A stretch of 64,000 nt of DNA from Arachis hypogaea (taxonomy: Eukaryota > Streptophyta > Magnoliopsida > Fabales > Fabaceae), in contig NC_092051.1 of the NCBI RefSeq assembly GCF_003086295.3, positions 81,042,445 through 81,106,444 on the forward strand, given 5' to 3'. Below the pieces are notes generated by a model, which searched no databases, was not told where the DNA came from, and saw only the letters and a list, made by a program, of their open reading frames with translations. The translations under genes and the position numbers were made by a program. Shown here piece by piece: positions 31,813-42,383 of the stretch. Every line of letters starts with the position of its first letter. Position 1 is the stretch's first letter.

Positions 31813-33258
31813 TCAGGGTGGTTGGTAGTGCTTAAAGTCCTCCCCTCTTGCTGTGGACTTGTATCCATTGGTTGGATCAATGATCTCCACATGTTCCAGG
31901 GAAAGAACTCTGTTGATAGTGAAGACCTTAGGTAACTGAGATGGTACAGTAGGGAGATTAGGGGGAATATCTGGGAAGTAAGCTGAGACAACTCTATCCC
32001 CTGGAGAGAAATCTTCCGTAGGGATCTTCTTGTTCCTCCATCTCCTTGGTACCTTCTTTTTTGTTTCTTTTGAGGTTGCCTTCCCCTTGGTGACCTCTTT
32101 TCTCCAAGGAGTTGTGATGCTATCTTCGCCTGCCTCTAGAGGTTTGGGTTCCTCCAACTTTTCTTTGAGCTGTGGCAATTGCTGTTTTCCTTGTTTATTA
32201 ATTGAGGGGGTTTCAGAATGAACTGGCTGTGCTTCAGTGCTTGTCTCCTCCTTCAGTGTCTCATTATCGTTTGTGCTTAGTTCCTTGTCCTCTTGATCTG
32301 TTTCTTGTGAGAGTTTGAAGACATTGAAGCTGAGTCGTTCATCATGGATTCTCAATATTAGCTCCCCTTTCTCTACATCGATAAGTGTTGTAGCCGTAGC
32401 TAGGAATGGTCTTCCCAATATGATTGGGTGAGTGTGACTCTCTTCCATGTCCAGAATGACAAAGTCTGTTGGGAGAAAGTACTTCCCAACCTTTAGCAAC
32501 ACATTTTCCACCACTCCTACTGCTTGCTTTTGAGTTTTGTCAGCCAGTCTGATGATTACATCTGTGGGCATTATCTCATTAATCTGCAGCCTCTTCACCA
32601 GGGATAAAGGCAGTAAGTTGATGCTGGCCCCCAAATCACATAGTGCTCTATCGAACATAGTTTCACCTATGGCACAAGGGATGTGAAAACTCCCTGGGTC
32701 TCTTCTTTTCGTAGGCAGCTCAGGTTGAATAAGGGCACTACATTCCTTGTTCATCACTATAGTCTGGCCTCCTTTGAGTGAGCTTTTCCTGGGAAAAAGT
32801 TCCTTCATATACTTGATGAATGCAGGCATTTGTTGAATTGCCTTAATGAATGGTATGTTTACATGCAGAGATGCAAACAAGTCTAGGAACCTTGAGTATA
32901 TTCTCTTTCTCACAGCACCATTGAGCAGTTGAGGGAATAGTGCATAGAGCTTCAGCAGCTCTTGTTGTGAGATTTCTGGTTCTTTGTGATCTCTATCCTC
33001 CTCCTTTGTTGAGTTGTCTTCAGGTTGTTTGTACATTTTGCCTTGCTTATCTTCAATCTCTTGATCACTTGTAGTGACCATTTTGCAATCTTCCCATCTT
33101 ACTTTCTTTGCTTCTCCCTTGGGGTTTTTCTCCGTGTCACTTGGGAAGCTATCAGTAGGTTTGGGAATCTTCTCAGCTAAATATCCCACCTGGAATTCCA
33201 GCTTCCTAATGGTCTCTCCCTGGTTCTTAATATTGGCTCGCACCTCCTCATTGAACAC
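31813..33258 (-). CDS. Element C gag C-terminus/protease joined to an integrase-tail-like region (RT to integrase core missing)
   Basis: An open frame of 481 codons. A coiled-coil gag linker leads to protease CDLGASINLLP (Asp codon near 32637, residue about 208) and IILGRPFLATATTLID (about residue 280). A Glu/Lys-rich linker follows. The last 80 residues (F.PGDRVVSAYF, VLSLEHVEI, GEDFKHY) align by pattern with the end of B's integrase (F.PGQKVLLFNSRL, YGYVELQD, GQRIKHY). So protease runs directly into the integrase C-terminal region, with RT, RNase H and the integrase core deleted in frame. The true start is upstream; ATG 33258 is just the first after a frameshift. Confidence 0.82.
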   Translation of the reverse strand: MFNEEVRANIKNQGETIRKLEFQVGYLAEKIPKPTDSFPSDTEKNPKGEAKKVRWEDCKMVTTSDQEIEDKQGKMYKQPEDNSTKEEDRDHKEPEISQQELLKLYALFPQLLNGAVRKRIYSRFLDLFASLHVNIPFIKAIQQMPAFIKYMKELFPRKSSLKGGQTIVMNKECSALIQPELPTKRRDPGSFHIPCAIGETMFDRALCDLGASINLLPLSLVKRLQINEIMPTDVIIRLADKTQKQAVGVVENVLLKVGKYFLPTDFVILDMEESHTHPIILGRPFLATATTLIDVEKGELILRIHDERLSFNVFKLSQETDQEDKELSTNDNETLKEETSTEAQPVHSETPSINKQGKQQLPQLKEKLEEPKPLEAGEDSITTPWRKEVTKGKATSKETKKKVPRRWRNKKIPTEDFSPGDRVVSAYFPDIPPNLPTVPSQLPKVFTINRVLSLEHVEIIDPTNGYKSTARGEDFKHYQPP

Positions 33259-34640
33259 CTTATTTTCTTGAATCTCTTGGCTTATTCCTTCAAGTAAGGC
33301 TTCAATCTTAGAGAGCTTGTCATCAATTGATGAGTGGTTCGGAGCAGATGTGCTGTTTTGGTTTTGATAAGTGTGTGGAGAAGTGTTGTTGTGGGGTGTT
33401 GAGATGTCCTCTGGGTGAATTGCTGGTGAGCTGCATTGTTATTGGAGTTGTAACGTCTCTGGTCTTGGTTTTGATCTTGATCACTTCCCCACCCAAAGTT
33501 TGGGTGGTTTCTCCATCCAGGGTTGTAAGTTTTGGAGTATGGATCATAGTTTTTCCTTGGTGAATTCCCAATGTAGTTGGCTTGCTCCTAACTCCCTTCT
33601 GCTTCTTCATTCACCCCTTCTTGGATTGTTGATGAAGATGAGATTGCTGCTACTTGGTTCCTCTCCATCTTCTTGGTGAGGTCAGCCAGCTGCTGGGTAA
33701 TGAGCTTGTTTTGGGCCAACAGAGCATCTACATTGTTTAGCTCCATCACTCCTCTTGTGTTCCCTCTTTCGGAAGCATAGAAGTAGTCATTTTTTGCTAC
33801 TATTTCAATAACATCTATGGCTTCCTCAATGGTCTTCTTCTTGTTCAAGGATCCTCCAGATGAATGGTCCACGGCCTTCTTTGACTCATAAGAGAGACCT
33901 TCATAGAAGATGTGCAGCTAGACCAATTCATTGAACATGTCAGGTGGACACCTCCTTGTCAAGTCCTTGAACCTCTCCCATGCTTCATACAGAGTCTCAC
34001 CATCTTGTTGCCTGAAAGTTTGAACCTCAGCTCTCAGCCTATTGATTCGTTGAGGAGGGTAGAATCTTGCTAAGAATTTCTTCACCACATCCTCCCAAGT
34101 TGTCAAGCTCTCCCTTGGGAAGGATTCCAGCCACTTGGCTGCCTTGTCCCTGAGTGAGAAAGGAAATAAGAGCAGTCTATAAGCGTCAGGATGAACACCA
34201 TTAGATTTTACTGTGTCACATATTCTCAGGAAGGTGGTCAAATGTTGATTGGGGTCTTCTTGAACACCTCCTCCAAATGAACAGTTGTTCTGGACAAGGG
34301 TGATGAGCTGTGGTTTAAGTTCAAAGTTGTTGGCATGGATTGTTGGCTTTTGGATGCTACTTCCATAATTGCCTGGGTTTGGATTAATGTAAGAGCCCAA
34401 AACTCTTCTATCCTCCCCAGCATGATTTGCTCCACCTCCTCTACCATGGTTGTGAGTCTCTTCTTCATGATGATTTTCCATGTTTTCTTCCATGTTTGGT
34501 TCAAAGTATTCCTCAAAGTGTTCCTCCTCTTCTTCAGCACCAACTACTCGTTTTTCTTTTGCCTCCTTCCTTAGTCTAAGGAAGGTTCTCTCAGGTTCAG
34601 AATCAAAGGAAGTTGAAGCCCCGCTTCTTCTCCCTGTCAT
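33259..34640 (-). pseudogene. Element C gag, N-terminal and core, broken
   Basis: Likely start ATG 34640 (MTGRRSGAS...), where A and B gag also begin shortly before a PERTF/PERTL block. An acidic N-terminus is followed by NNFELKPQLITLVQ, FPFSLRDKAAKWL, FYPPQRINRLR, ETLYEAWERFK and RCPPDM. TAG at 33918-33920 sits where relatives have Gln. The next segment (33872-33588) has GGSLNKKKTIEEA and ends at TAG 33588-33590. A frameshift near 33370 leads into the 33258 ORF. Confidence 0.85.
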
Positions 34641-34909
34641 ACAACCAACAAGTACAAGCAAAGAAAATAAGTGCAGACAGTATTTGTGTCAGAATTACTG
34701 TTAGTTGTGGGTGATGCAATATATCAAACAGTTAGTGGGTTAGCAAACAGAATTGAAAATAACAAAAAAAAAACAAAAGAGTAGAGGGGGAAGGGAAGAA
34801 GTTTAACTGAAACAAAAAGTAAATTACTCAAACAGAAAAATGTAATTCACAAAATAAAAATGCTCAATCTAGTGATCTTCCAATTTAATCATTGTTGATG
34901 CACAATCAA

Positions 34910-34927
34910 TCCCCGGCAACGGCGCCA
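34910..34927 (-). other. Primer binding site, tRNA-Asp type (element C)
   Basis: Reverse complement of TGGCGCCGTTGCCGGGGA, perfect, six bases from the 5' LTR. Confidence 0.92.
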
Positions 34928-34933
34928 TAAACT

Positions 34934-37217
34934 TGATGCGCGAAAAACTTGTCTCTCAACAAATCTCCCTTCGGCAAGTGTACCGAAGTTGTCGTCAAGT
35001 AAAAACTCACAATAGAGTGAGGTCGAATCCCACAGGGATTGATTGATCAAGCAACTTTAATTAGAAGAATGTTCTAGTTGAGCGAATCCAGAATTTGGGT
35101 TGAGAGTTGCAAAAAATAAAATGGCGGGAATGTAAATAATAGAAAAGTAAATGCTAGAATTAAAGAACTGGAAGTAAATGACTGAAAATAAAATGCAGAA
35201 TTGTAAATAGGAATGGGGGATTTGCTAATAAAAGTAAATAGCAGAAATTAAAGAGAATGGGTAAGATCAGAGATGGGGAGTTCATTGGGCTTAGGAGATG
35301 TTGCAATTCTCCGGATCAAGTTCATTTTTATCTCTTCCTCAATCAATGCACTCATTGATCTCCTTGGCAATCTTAAGTGATTGAATTACAATTTCTTGCA
35401 ATTCAATCTCTCAAATCGTGATCAATAGCCAATTCCTTGGTCAATTGCTCATGAGAAAAGATGAAGTATGGTCACTGATTATACCACATGCATTTCCCAA
35501 ATCAAGTGTTGAGAGGGTTATAGTCACATACCCATCCAAACCCAATTTGGTCCAGCATGAGAAAGCATTTCTAGCTTGATCTCTTCATTCCTCTTTCAAG
35601 GTTCAAAAGAGATCCAAGTTTGAATAGCTTCTCTTCCAAGATAACTACTCAATTGGATGAAGATCGAAAGCTTTCAAGTAAAATCAAGAGGAAAGATAGA
35701 AGAAGAATAATGAAAATTAGTATTGATCCATCAAATTACAACAGAGCTCCCTAACCCAATGAAAGGGGTTTAGTTGTTCATAGCTCTTGAAAATGAAAAC
35801 AAAGATGGAGAATACATCATAAAACTAGAAATTGCAAAGAAAGTAAATACAGAGAGTAGTTCTCTTTTTCCCAACCTTCCAGAACTTCTTCTCAATTCAA
35901 AGCTACCCCTATATATACTACTCTTCTCAGCTTCTAGTGTGATTCTTCAAGTCTTGGGCCTTTGGATCTTGAGTTTGAAGCAGTTCCTTTCTTTATTTGT
36001 GCTTGGCTTTACTTGCAGAAAGAAAGTGCAAAGTGGGCGGAGACTTTATTTCAGGACGTTAGGGGTGTTAATATTTAGTGAGAATAACAGTTCGAGAACG
36101 TTAGTGACACTTAACATTGTCACTAACGTTCCAATGCACCCCTTTGCCTCACGTTAAAACCCACGTTAACTAGGTTAACGTGGCTTTTAACGTTGCCTTG
36201 TGAACCTTCGAGAACGTTAGTGACACTCAACATTATCACTAACGTTCCAGTGTGCACCTTCTTGCTTCACGTTAAAGCCCATGTTAACTAGGTTAACGTG
36301 GCTTCTAACGTGGCCCTTGCCATCCTTCGAGAACGTTAGTGACATTCAACATTGTCACTAACGTTCTAATGTGCCCCTAGGTCTCACGTTAGAGTCCACG
36401 TTAACTAGGTTAACGTGGCTTCTAACGTGGCCATCTTTAGCCATCCCAACGTTAGTGACATTATTGAGTGTCACTAACATTGGTTCATCCTTCATTCCTC
36501 ATCATTAGCTTCCACGTTAACCAAGTTAACGTGGAAGTTAACGTGACTCTTGGGGGTTGTGTGGTTGCTTCAACATTAGTGACAATGTTGAGTGTCACTA
36601 ACGTTGTCGACAACTCTTCATCCCTTACGTTAGTTCCCACGTTAACCAAGTTAACGTGGGAGTTAACGTGGTACTTTGCATCATAGGCCAACGTTAGTGA
36701 CAATGTTGAGTGTCACTAACTTTGGCTTCTCTTCCCCCCTTAACGTTAAAGGCCACGTTAACCTAACTAGGTTAACGTGGCTTCTAACGTGGCCACTTAT
36801 GAGTAATTGCCAACGTTAGTGACAATGTTAAGTGTCACTAACGTTGGCTCAACTTCTCTTCTCCACGTTAGAGTTCACGTTAACTGGCATTGATGGCTTT
36901 TTAAGAGTGTTATTGGCAATCACTTTTCTCATTACCTTGTAAGTTACCTCCCCTTTTCTTGCTTCCTTTTGGTCCTGAAATCAAGCAATAAAGTGCATCA
37001 AAGCTCTAGTCCAAGTCATGAGTAATGCAACATAATAATTGTCACTAAACTTATGCAAAATCCTCATGAAATTATGTAAAATGCACAATATATGCTTGAA
37101 TCAAGGTATAGGTGAATATCTACCCAAAACTAGCTTATTTCCTAAAGAAATGCATGAAACTAACCTAAAAACAGTAAAGAAAAGGTCAGTGAAACTGGCT
37201 AAGATGCCCTGGTATCA
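34934..37217 (-). repeat. Element C 5' LTR (2284 bp)
   Basis: Ends TGATGCG...GGTATCA. TATA-like TATATATA at 35910-35917. SL2 34969-34988 and SL1 35006-35021 are unchanged from the 3' LTR. Differs from the 3' LTR by scattered substitutions, small slippage changes within palindromes, and a 24-bp loss near 36885. Confidence 0.93.
36050..36890 (-). repeat. CACGTTAAC/GTTAACGTG palindrome array, element C 5' LTR
   Basis: Counterpart of 27110-27965. The last palindrome is truncated: CACGTTAACT joins directly to GGCATTG, removing 24 bp that include the second arm. Confidence 0.88.
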
Positions 37218-37222
37218 CCAAG
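37218..37222. repeat. Target-site duplication of element C, right copy (CCAAG)
   Basis: Identical to 25997-26001; element B protease sequence resumes with CTTTCTGATAG. Confidence 0.94.
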
Positions 37223-37307
37223 CTTTCTGATAGTGGATGCAGGTATTAGGTTGATGCTTGCCCCAAGATCACATAAGGCTGTCTTGGTGCAATTATCCTC
37301 TAATATG
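37223..37307 (-). pseudogene. Element B copy 3 protease active-site island between C and D
   Basis: An 85-bp remnant encoding ...TKTALCDLGASINLIPAS..., with the canonical DLGA site (copies 1 and 2 have DLRA). It is isolated because C inserted just downstream and D just upstream of it in B's reading direction. Confidence 0.88.
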
Positions 37308-37312
37308 CATGG
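37308..37312. repeat. Target-site duplication of element D, left copy (CATGG)
   Basis: Precedes TGTTCCGAGG; identical to 48091-48095. Confidence 0.94.
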
Positions 37313-37852
37313 TGTTCCGAGGGTTACCTGAAACTGTAGGTCGATCTCAGATGAGATCTTCTGACTGGTCAGAGATGACGTGTCCGGCTGGCTGGTAGTG
37401 GCCGGAGCTGTTGCGTCCAACTTGTTGGACTGGCTGCACTTCTGATCCTTGGTCACCGGAGGGTGGGGGGTACCTGCAAGAGACTCCGATACTTAAGTTA
37501 GCACGGGTATTAAGCAGGTTTATTGTAGAATCAGAGTATGAGTTATACCTGGGTGCTCCAGTGTATTTATAGTAGTGTGGGCTGACCTTTTTGATAAGAT
37601 AAGTTAGTTATCTTATCTTATCTTATCTTATTTTAAGTGAAGTCAACTTATCTTCAAGGGAACCACCTTTATCTCTATAGGCTTGGGTTGCCTTTGGATT
37701 TGGGTCGTGTTCCTCTATTTGGGCCCTTTATTGGGCTTTCCTGTCGATTTGGCCGACCTCTTTTAGAAGAGGTCGGGTAGCCTGACCTGAAGAGGTCGAT
37801 CACTTTGTCGCCAATCATCCCAGTTCGGATAGCTCGACCCAGTGTATGAACA
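37313..37852 (-). repeat. Element D 3' LTR (540 bp)
   Basis: TGTTCCGAGG...TATGAACA. Contains a perfect hairpin CCGACCTCTT-ttag-AAGAGGTCGG (37753-37776), TATCTTATCT microrepeats, and a minus-strand TATA box (TATTTATA on plus, 37564-37571). Confidence 0.93.
37564..37571 (-). promoter_or_regulatory. TATA-like box, element D LTR
   Basis: TATAAATA on the minus strand, conserved in the 5' LTR at 47802-47809. Confidence 0.55.
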
Positions 37853-38876
37853 GTGCCCCTGCTTGAGCTCAGTCTTCTTTTTTGAGGTCGAGTCCTTGAC
37901 TTCATTCCTTTCTCTAGTGAAGTCGAACTCAAGCATTTAGTCGATTCCTTCCTTTGTAGAACCTTTTTGAATGTAGAACGTTTTTCTCTAAAAGCGCGCA
38001 CTTGTGTATTAGCGCTTCTAGGGAACGTGCAAGGGTTAAATTCCTTCATTAATTGGCATTAATTGCCCCGTTTTCTTTGGCTTTATTTTGAATTTTTGCA
38101 TTCAGAAAACGATTTCTCTTCTACGTTCTTTTTCGTAACTTCTTCCTTTACTTTCTCACTTTTTGCTTGCGCTTTGTCTTTGCTTTGCGGCATCCTTCGG
38201 CGATTTTCTGGGTGATTTCGTTTTTGAAGCTTCTTTCTTCATTTCAGGTTGGTTCTTTCTTCCTTTCCTTCTTCATCATTTTTTCCGCCTGATGGTGAGA
38301 AAGTTTCGGTTTTGCATTGAGAAAGTTTGGATCTTTCTGCTTTTGCTGTCCCTGGTTACTGTTGTAATGCGTGCTCTGAGGTTTCTTCGCCCTTTTGTAT
38401 GAATCTTTTCGTCTTTCCTATTGCTTGGCGCTCTTAGGGCTTTTGCATGTTATCACTATTTTCGTTTGTGCTTTTGATGATAATTTGTTTGATTCCGGAG
38501 AAAAGGCTGTGTCTTTGATGATTTTTGCTTGGCGTGTTTGATATTGTCAAAGCTTTTTGTTGATAGATTGTAAAAAGATAGTGGCTTTGATGACTTTTTG
38601 TACTTTTTTGTGTTTTGTCTTTCTCCTGTGAAAATGCTTGCTATTTGAAATCTTCTTTTCCTGTTTGGGGGATGCCGAGACGTAAGCTGTAGATTTTTCC
38701 TGAAACCTTGCTTTGTTACTGCCTCCAAAGGATGCCCCAGGACTTTGGTTTGAGTCTTGGGGTTTTTCTTTTCTGTTTGTTCTTCTGTATCATATTGGTC
38801 GAGTTGTTTCGTCCTTTGCCCGAGATATTTTTTAGTAATCCAATCTTCTTTACTTGTTGTAGGATTAGTTGGCCTC
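37853..38876 (+). other. Element D internal 3' end / upstream region of the antisense gene
   Basis: No convincing ORF. For D it contains the presumed polypurine tract (minus AAGCAGGGGCAC next to the LTR). For the antisense gene it looks like a transcript leader: pyrimidine-rich, with a possible intron end (TTACTTGTTGTAG) just before 38863. Short ORFs here are not supported. Confidence 0.55.
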
Positions 38877-39670
38877 ATGTCTTCTCGCAATAACATTGTA
38901 GAGATGTCTTCTAAAATTCCCGAGGGGATGTCCGACTGGCTGGACTTCCTTGTCTTAATGTGTGTCTCTATTGTGGATGCTGAGTTTTGTGTAGAGCTGA
39001 GGAAACGTCATAGGGTTTGTGGTGGTGGTGCCCGAGAGAGAGATTATGAGCTTGTGGCACCCGACTCTGACGAGAGGGTTTGTTTTCCTACCTCTGTCGA
39101 GGAGGAGCGTCCTTTTTTCTACGCCTATGAGTATTTCTTCAGTCAGTTGAACATTACTTTTCCATTTACTGCTTTCGAGACCGACTTGTTGTGGTCGTGT
39201 AATATTGCCCCATCCCAGCTTCATCCATATTCTTGGGGTTTTATCAAGATATTTCAGCTGCTTTGCCAAGAGTTAGGCATAACACCTTCTCAGACTCTTT
39301 TCCTTTATCTTTTAGTCTCTACCAAGCCTGGAGGTTCCTCCAAAAAGAAAGCTTCCTGGGTTTCTTTCAGGTCGGCCCAGGGGCATAAATTTTTTGCCAT
39401 GTATGATGAATCTTTTAAAGATTTTAAGAATTATTTCTTCCGAGTTCGTGCTGTTGAGGGGGTCCGCCCCTTTTTTCTTGATGAGAATGACGAGCCTGCT
39501 TTCCCTCTAGAGTGGCAAAAGAATGTGAGAGTGTCTCGCTATACATGGGGAGATGCTTGATGAGGTTGAGCGGGCTTTTGTAGTTGTTCTTGAAGATTTG
39601 TGGGGGGAACCACCCCATCTGGATACAAAATGATTTTTGAGTGATCCATCTTTGGTTCGAACTGCTTTGG
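38877..39670 (+). pseudogene. Antisense accessory gene of element D, first exon (gypsy-type 'transposase-28' family), broken at its end
   Basis: ATG 38877 (MSSRNNIVEMSSK) opens a frame to 39560. The protein has FFYAYEYFFSQLNITFPFT, PSQLHPYSWGFI, LCQELGITPS and FKNYFFRVRAVEG blocks. I recall these from the 'putative gypsy type transposon' domain found antisense in Tat elements. Around 39547 an extra G shifts the frame. The other frame continues (MLDEVERAF...) to a TGA near 39632 and a plausible donor near 39670. It is transcribed opposite to gag-pol. Molecular function unknown. Confidence 0.7.
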
Positions 39671-39761
39671 GTACTATCTGACTTGTTTCTGTACTTGTTT
39701 CTTAGTTTTGCTTCTTCTAGATAGTAACTTATCACTATGGTTGATTCTGTAATTTTCAGAG

Positions 39762-40703
39762 ATGTCGAAAAATAACGACTCCATGAAGGCCTTCAAGAAG
39801 GCAAAGAAGGCTACAACTGCTCAAAACATTTTGGCCAAGGTGGCGGGAGAGGGGTCTTCTCAAGTTTCGGTGAAGCTGCCCGTGCCGAGTTCTCCTGGGC
39901 CGAGGAAGGTGATCCCTACTCCTCGAGTTCGTCTGGCAGACCCTCCACAAACTTCTACCGCCACTTCTGGTGCTCCTCCCAGCAAAAAACAAAAAATAAT
40001 TGAGCCTTTCAACCTTGATGCTCCTGACTTTGATGCGGTGGAGTTTGTTGACCAACAGATCGGTCCTTATGGTGCCCTCCCGATGGATGATGTTTCGCTC
40101 CTTTGCCATTTAGATTTTATAACTCGGAGCAGCATCAAGATGGCCCATATGGGGGCTGCCTTGTATCGGACTGCTCAAAATCTTCCTCTCCAAGCCACCA
40201 AAGCCTTTATGGAGGAGGCCAAACAAGAGTTTGATAGGATGAAGGGCTTGAAGGAGGAGCTTGAGGCTAAGGTGGCCAAACTGGAGAAGGATCTGAAGAA
40301 TGAGAAGGTGAGTTCCCTTGCTCTGGCGTCTTCTGTGCGGTTGGCCGAGGATACGGCATTGAGGCATAAAGACAGCTATGTCACAGCCTATCGGGAGGGG
40401 ATGCATTTGAAGGAGGAGTTGGAGAATGCCCGAGCTGATTACTCTGAGCTCCAGGGTCATCTTGTTGGCAGTGTGAATGCTGCTTACGAGAGCTTGAAGG
40501 AGCAGGTTCGAATTATTGCTCCTGAGGCCGATCTTACTCTTTTTAGCTTCGATAATGTTGTGAGGGATAGTAAGATTGTCCCTGATGACCAAGATGATGA
40601 CGATGTCGAGCCTCCCCTGTGCCTTCTGTCAAAGTGTCAATTCCTACAGTTCCCCTATTTGAGGCCGGCCAATCTGTTTCTGATCCGGACTATTAGATCT
40701 TGA
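39762..40703 (+). CDS. Antisense accessory gene of element D, second exon (coiled-coil part)
   Basis: An acceptor-like TCTGTAATTTTCAG ends at 39760, followed by AG ATG TCG. The open frame (MSKNNDSMKAFKK...) gives about 285 residues: a basic Pro/Ser-rich start with a KKQK nuclear-localisation-like cluster (about residue 75), then a long coiled coil (about residues 140-235; FMEEAKQEFDRMKGLKEELE). An acidic DDQDDDDVE segment follows. Near 40613 one extra base moves the end out of frame; in the other frame a similar tail ends near 40798. Probably a C-terminal exon of the preceding gene. Confidence 0.65.
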   Translation: MSKNNDSMKAFKKAKKATTAQNILAKVAGEGSSQVSVKLPVPSSPGPRKVIPTPRVRLADPPQTSTATSGAPPSKKQKIIEPFNLDAPDFDAVEFVDQQIGPYGALPMDDVSLLCHLDFITRSSIKMAHMGAALYRTAQNLPLQATKAFMEEAKQEFDRMKGLKEELEAKVAKLEKDLKNEKVSSLALASSVRLAEDTALRHKDSYVTAYREGMHLKEELENARADYSELQGHLVGSVNAAYESLKEQVRIIAPEADLTLFSFDNVVRDSKIVPDDQDDDDVEPPLCLLSKCQFLQFPYLRPANLFLIRTIRS

Positions 40704-40798
40704 ATCGGGATGATGGTACTGTGGATGCCGTGCCTATTCAGACTCGTCCTCCTTCACCTCAGACTGATGCTGCCGAGAAGTCTTCTAATCTTAGCTGA

Positions 40799-42383
40799 AT
40801 TTTCTTGGATATTTGTGTAGATAGCCCGACTTGTGGGCCTTTTAAACTCGTTATTTTTGTAGTCTTGAATATTATGCTGACTGTTGATACTACTTTTGGT
40901 TGCTTGTTTAGCAACTTTTGATTTTGAAAAACAACAAGTAGCTTTTAAGCTTTTGGGCCTGACACTGAAGCTTTATAATATTGTATTTTATATTATGCTT
41001 GTTTGCATTTGTCCTAGCATTTTTCTCTGAGAATACTGGGGCCTTGCTGTTTAACCTCTTTGGATTGCTTTGTACTTTTTACTTGTGGCTTGGATCCTTT
41101 GAGGTTGTGGACGTGTGGATCCAACTTGTATTTCGGTTTTCTGGCTTTTACTTGTATTAATCCATAACCAATTTCTTTACGTTGGTCCTCCTTCTAGTTA
41201 TTTTTGTAGTCCTCTTTTTTGGACCTTGTCAGGTCTCTTTCAGGGACTACTTTTATAACTTGTTTGTTGTAGGAGACCGACTTCGTCAGGTCGATCTCTT
41301 TTAAGTTATTTCTTAATCCTCTTTCTTGGACCTTTGTCAGGTCTCTTTCGGGGATTACTTTTATAACTTGTTTGTTGTAGGAGACCGACTTTGTCAGGTC
41401 GATCTCTTCTAAGTTATTTCGTAATCCTTTTTCTTGGACCTTTGTCAGGTCTCTTTCAGGAATTACTTTTATAACTTGTTTGTTGTAGGAGACCGACTTC
41501 GTCAGGTTGATCTCTTCTAAGTTATTTCGTAATCCTCTTTCTTGGACCTTTGTCAGGTCTCTTTCAGGGATTACTTTTATAACTTGTTTGTTGTAGGAGA
41601 CCGACTTCGTCAGGTCGATCTCTTCTAAGTTATTTCGTAATCCTCTTTCTTAGACCATTGTCAGGTCTCTTTCAGGGATTACTTTTATAACTTGTTTGTT
41701 GTAGGAGACCGACTTCGTCAGGTCGATCTCTTCTAAGTTATTTCGTAATCCTCTTTCTTGGACCTTTGTCAAGTCTCTTTCAGGGATTACTTTTATAACT
41801 TGTTTGTTGTAGGAGACCGACTTCGTCAGGTCGATCTCTTCTAAGTTATAGCAATTCATCTTTTATAGGGTTGGCCAGACCTCTTTCCAGGGATTTGCTG
41901 ATAACTTGGGTTGACTTGGTCTGACTTCTCAACGTCGGCCAGTCTTTTAAGTTATTATTTAGCAATCCGTAAGACCTCGTCAGGTTCTTTTTTTGGATCA
42001 CTTTCGATAACTTCTTGCATTATTCTGTGTTCATCTTTGCCGATTTGTAGAAGGTAATTTCTATCTTTGTTCGGTCGACCTTTAGATGAATCACGTTTTC
42101 ATCTTTATTGGTCTTCCATCGTGATCGTGCAGTGAATCTGTTTTTCACTTTCTGCCGATCTGTTGCTTTATAATCAGACGATGAATGCTTCAGATTAATG
42201 CGTCTTGATAGTTTGTTGAATATCTAAAAATATATTTTATTCAAAAGCAAGTGCAAATATATACATGTGGGAGTTTTTCATCCCTTTAAGTTGGATAATT
42301 TCTGGATCTCAACTTGGTGCCTCATTAAAAAACCTTTTCAGGAAAAAAAAAGAGTGCATCCGAGATGAGATCTTTTACCTTTT
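40799..42383 (-). other. Element D region between antisense gene and integrase
   Basis: No gene. T-rich on plus, with the 108-bp tandem array (41207-41848) and further degenerate TCAGGTC-containing units to about 42000. A conserved-looking GTGCCTCATTAAAAAACC stretch near 42318 is familiar from Tat-element 3' regions. Confidence 0.7.
41207..41848. repeat. Six-copy 108-bp tandem repeat in element D
   Basis: GGAGACCGACTT recurs at 41272, 41380, 41488, 41596, 41704 and 41812, exactly 108 bases apart. Units are nearly identical and carry GACTTCGTCAGGTCGATCTC and GGACCTTTGTCAGGTCTCTT. The open frame on the minus strand is a consequence of 108 being divisible by three. Confidence 0.95.

Larger units (their letters stand above)
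26002..37217 (-). mobile_element. Element C: complete non-autonomous Athila-like retrotransposon, inserted in B
   Basis: LTRs 26002-28292 (3') and 34934-37217 (5'), perfect CCAAG duplications, primer site 34910-34927. On the minus strand: broken gag (34640-33259), gag-protease plus integrase-tail-like ORF (33258-31813), post-ORF stem-loops, intact ORF2 (30939-29398), 3' region, 3' LTR. RT, RNase H and integrase core are absent. The two LTRs differ at only about one or two per cent in the part I compared by eye, so C looks younger than D. Confidence 0.94.

Noticed and set aside
38084..38402. 79-codon hydrophobic plus-strand frame upstream of the antisense gene
   Set aside because: T-rich leader sequence translated as Phe/Leu; a noncoding leader or intron explains it better.
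41650..41859. Short minus-strand protein with repeated peptides
   Set aside because: A by-product of the 108-bp tandem repeat, whose length is a multiple of three.
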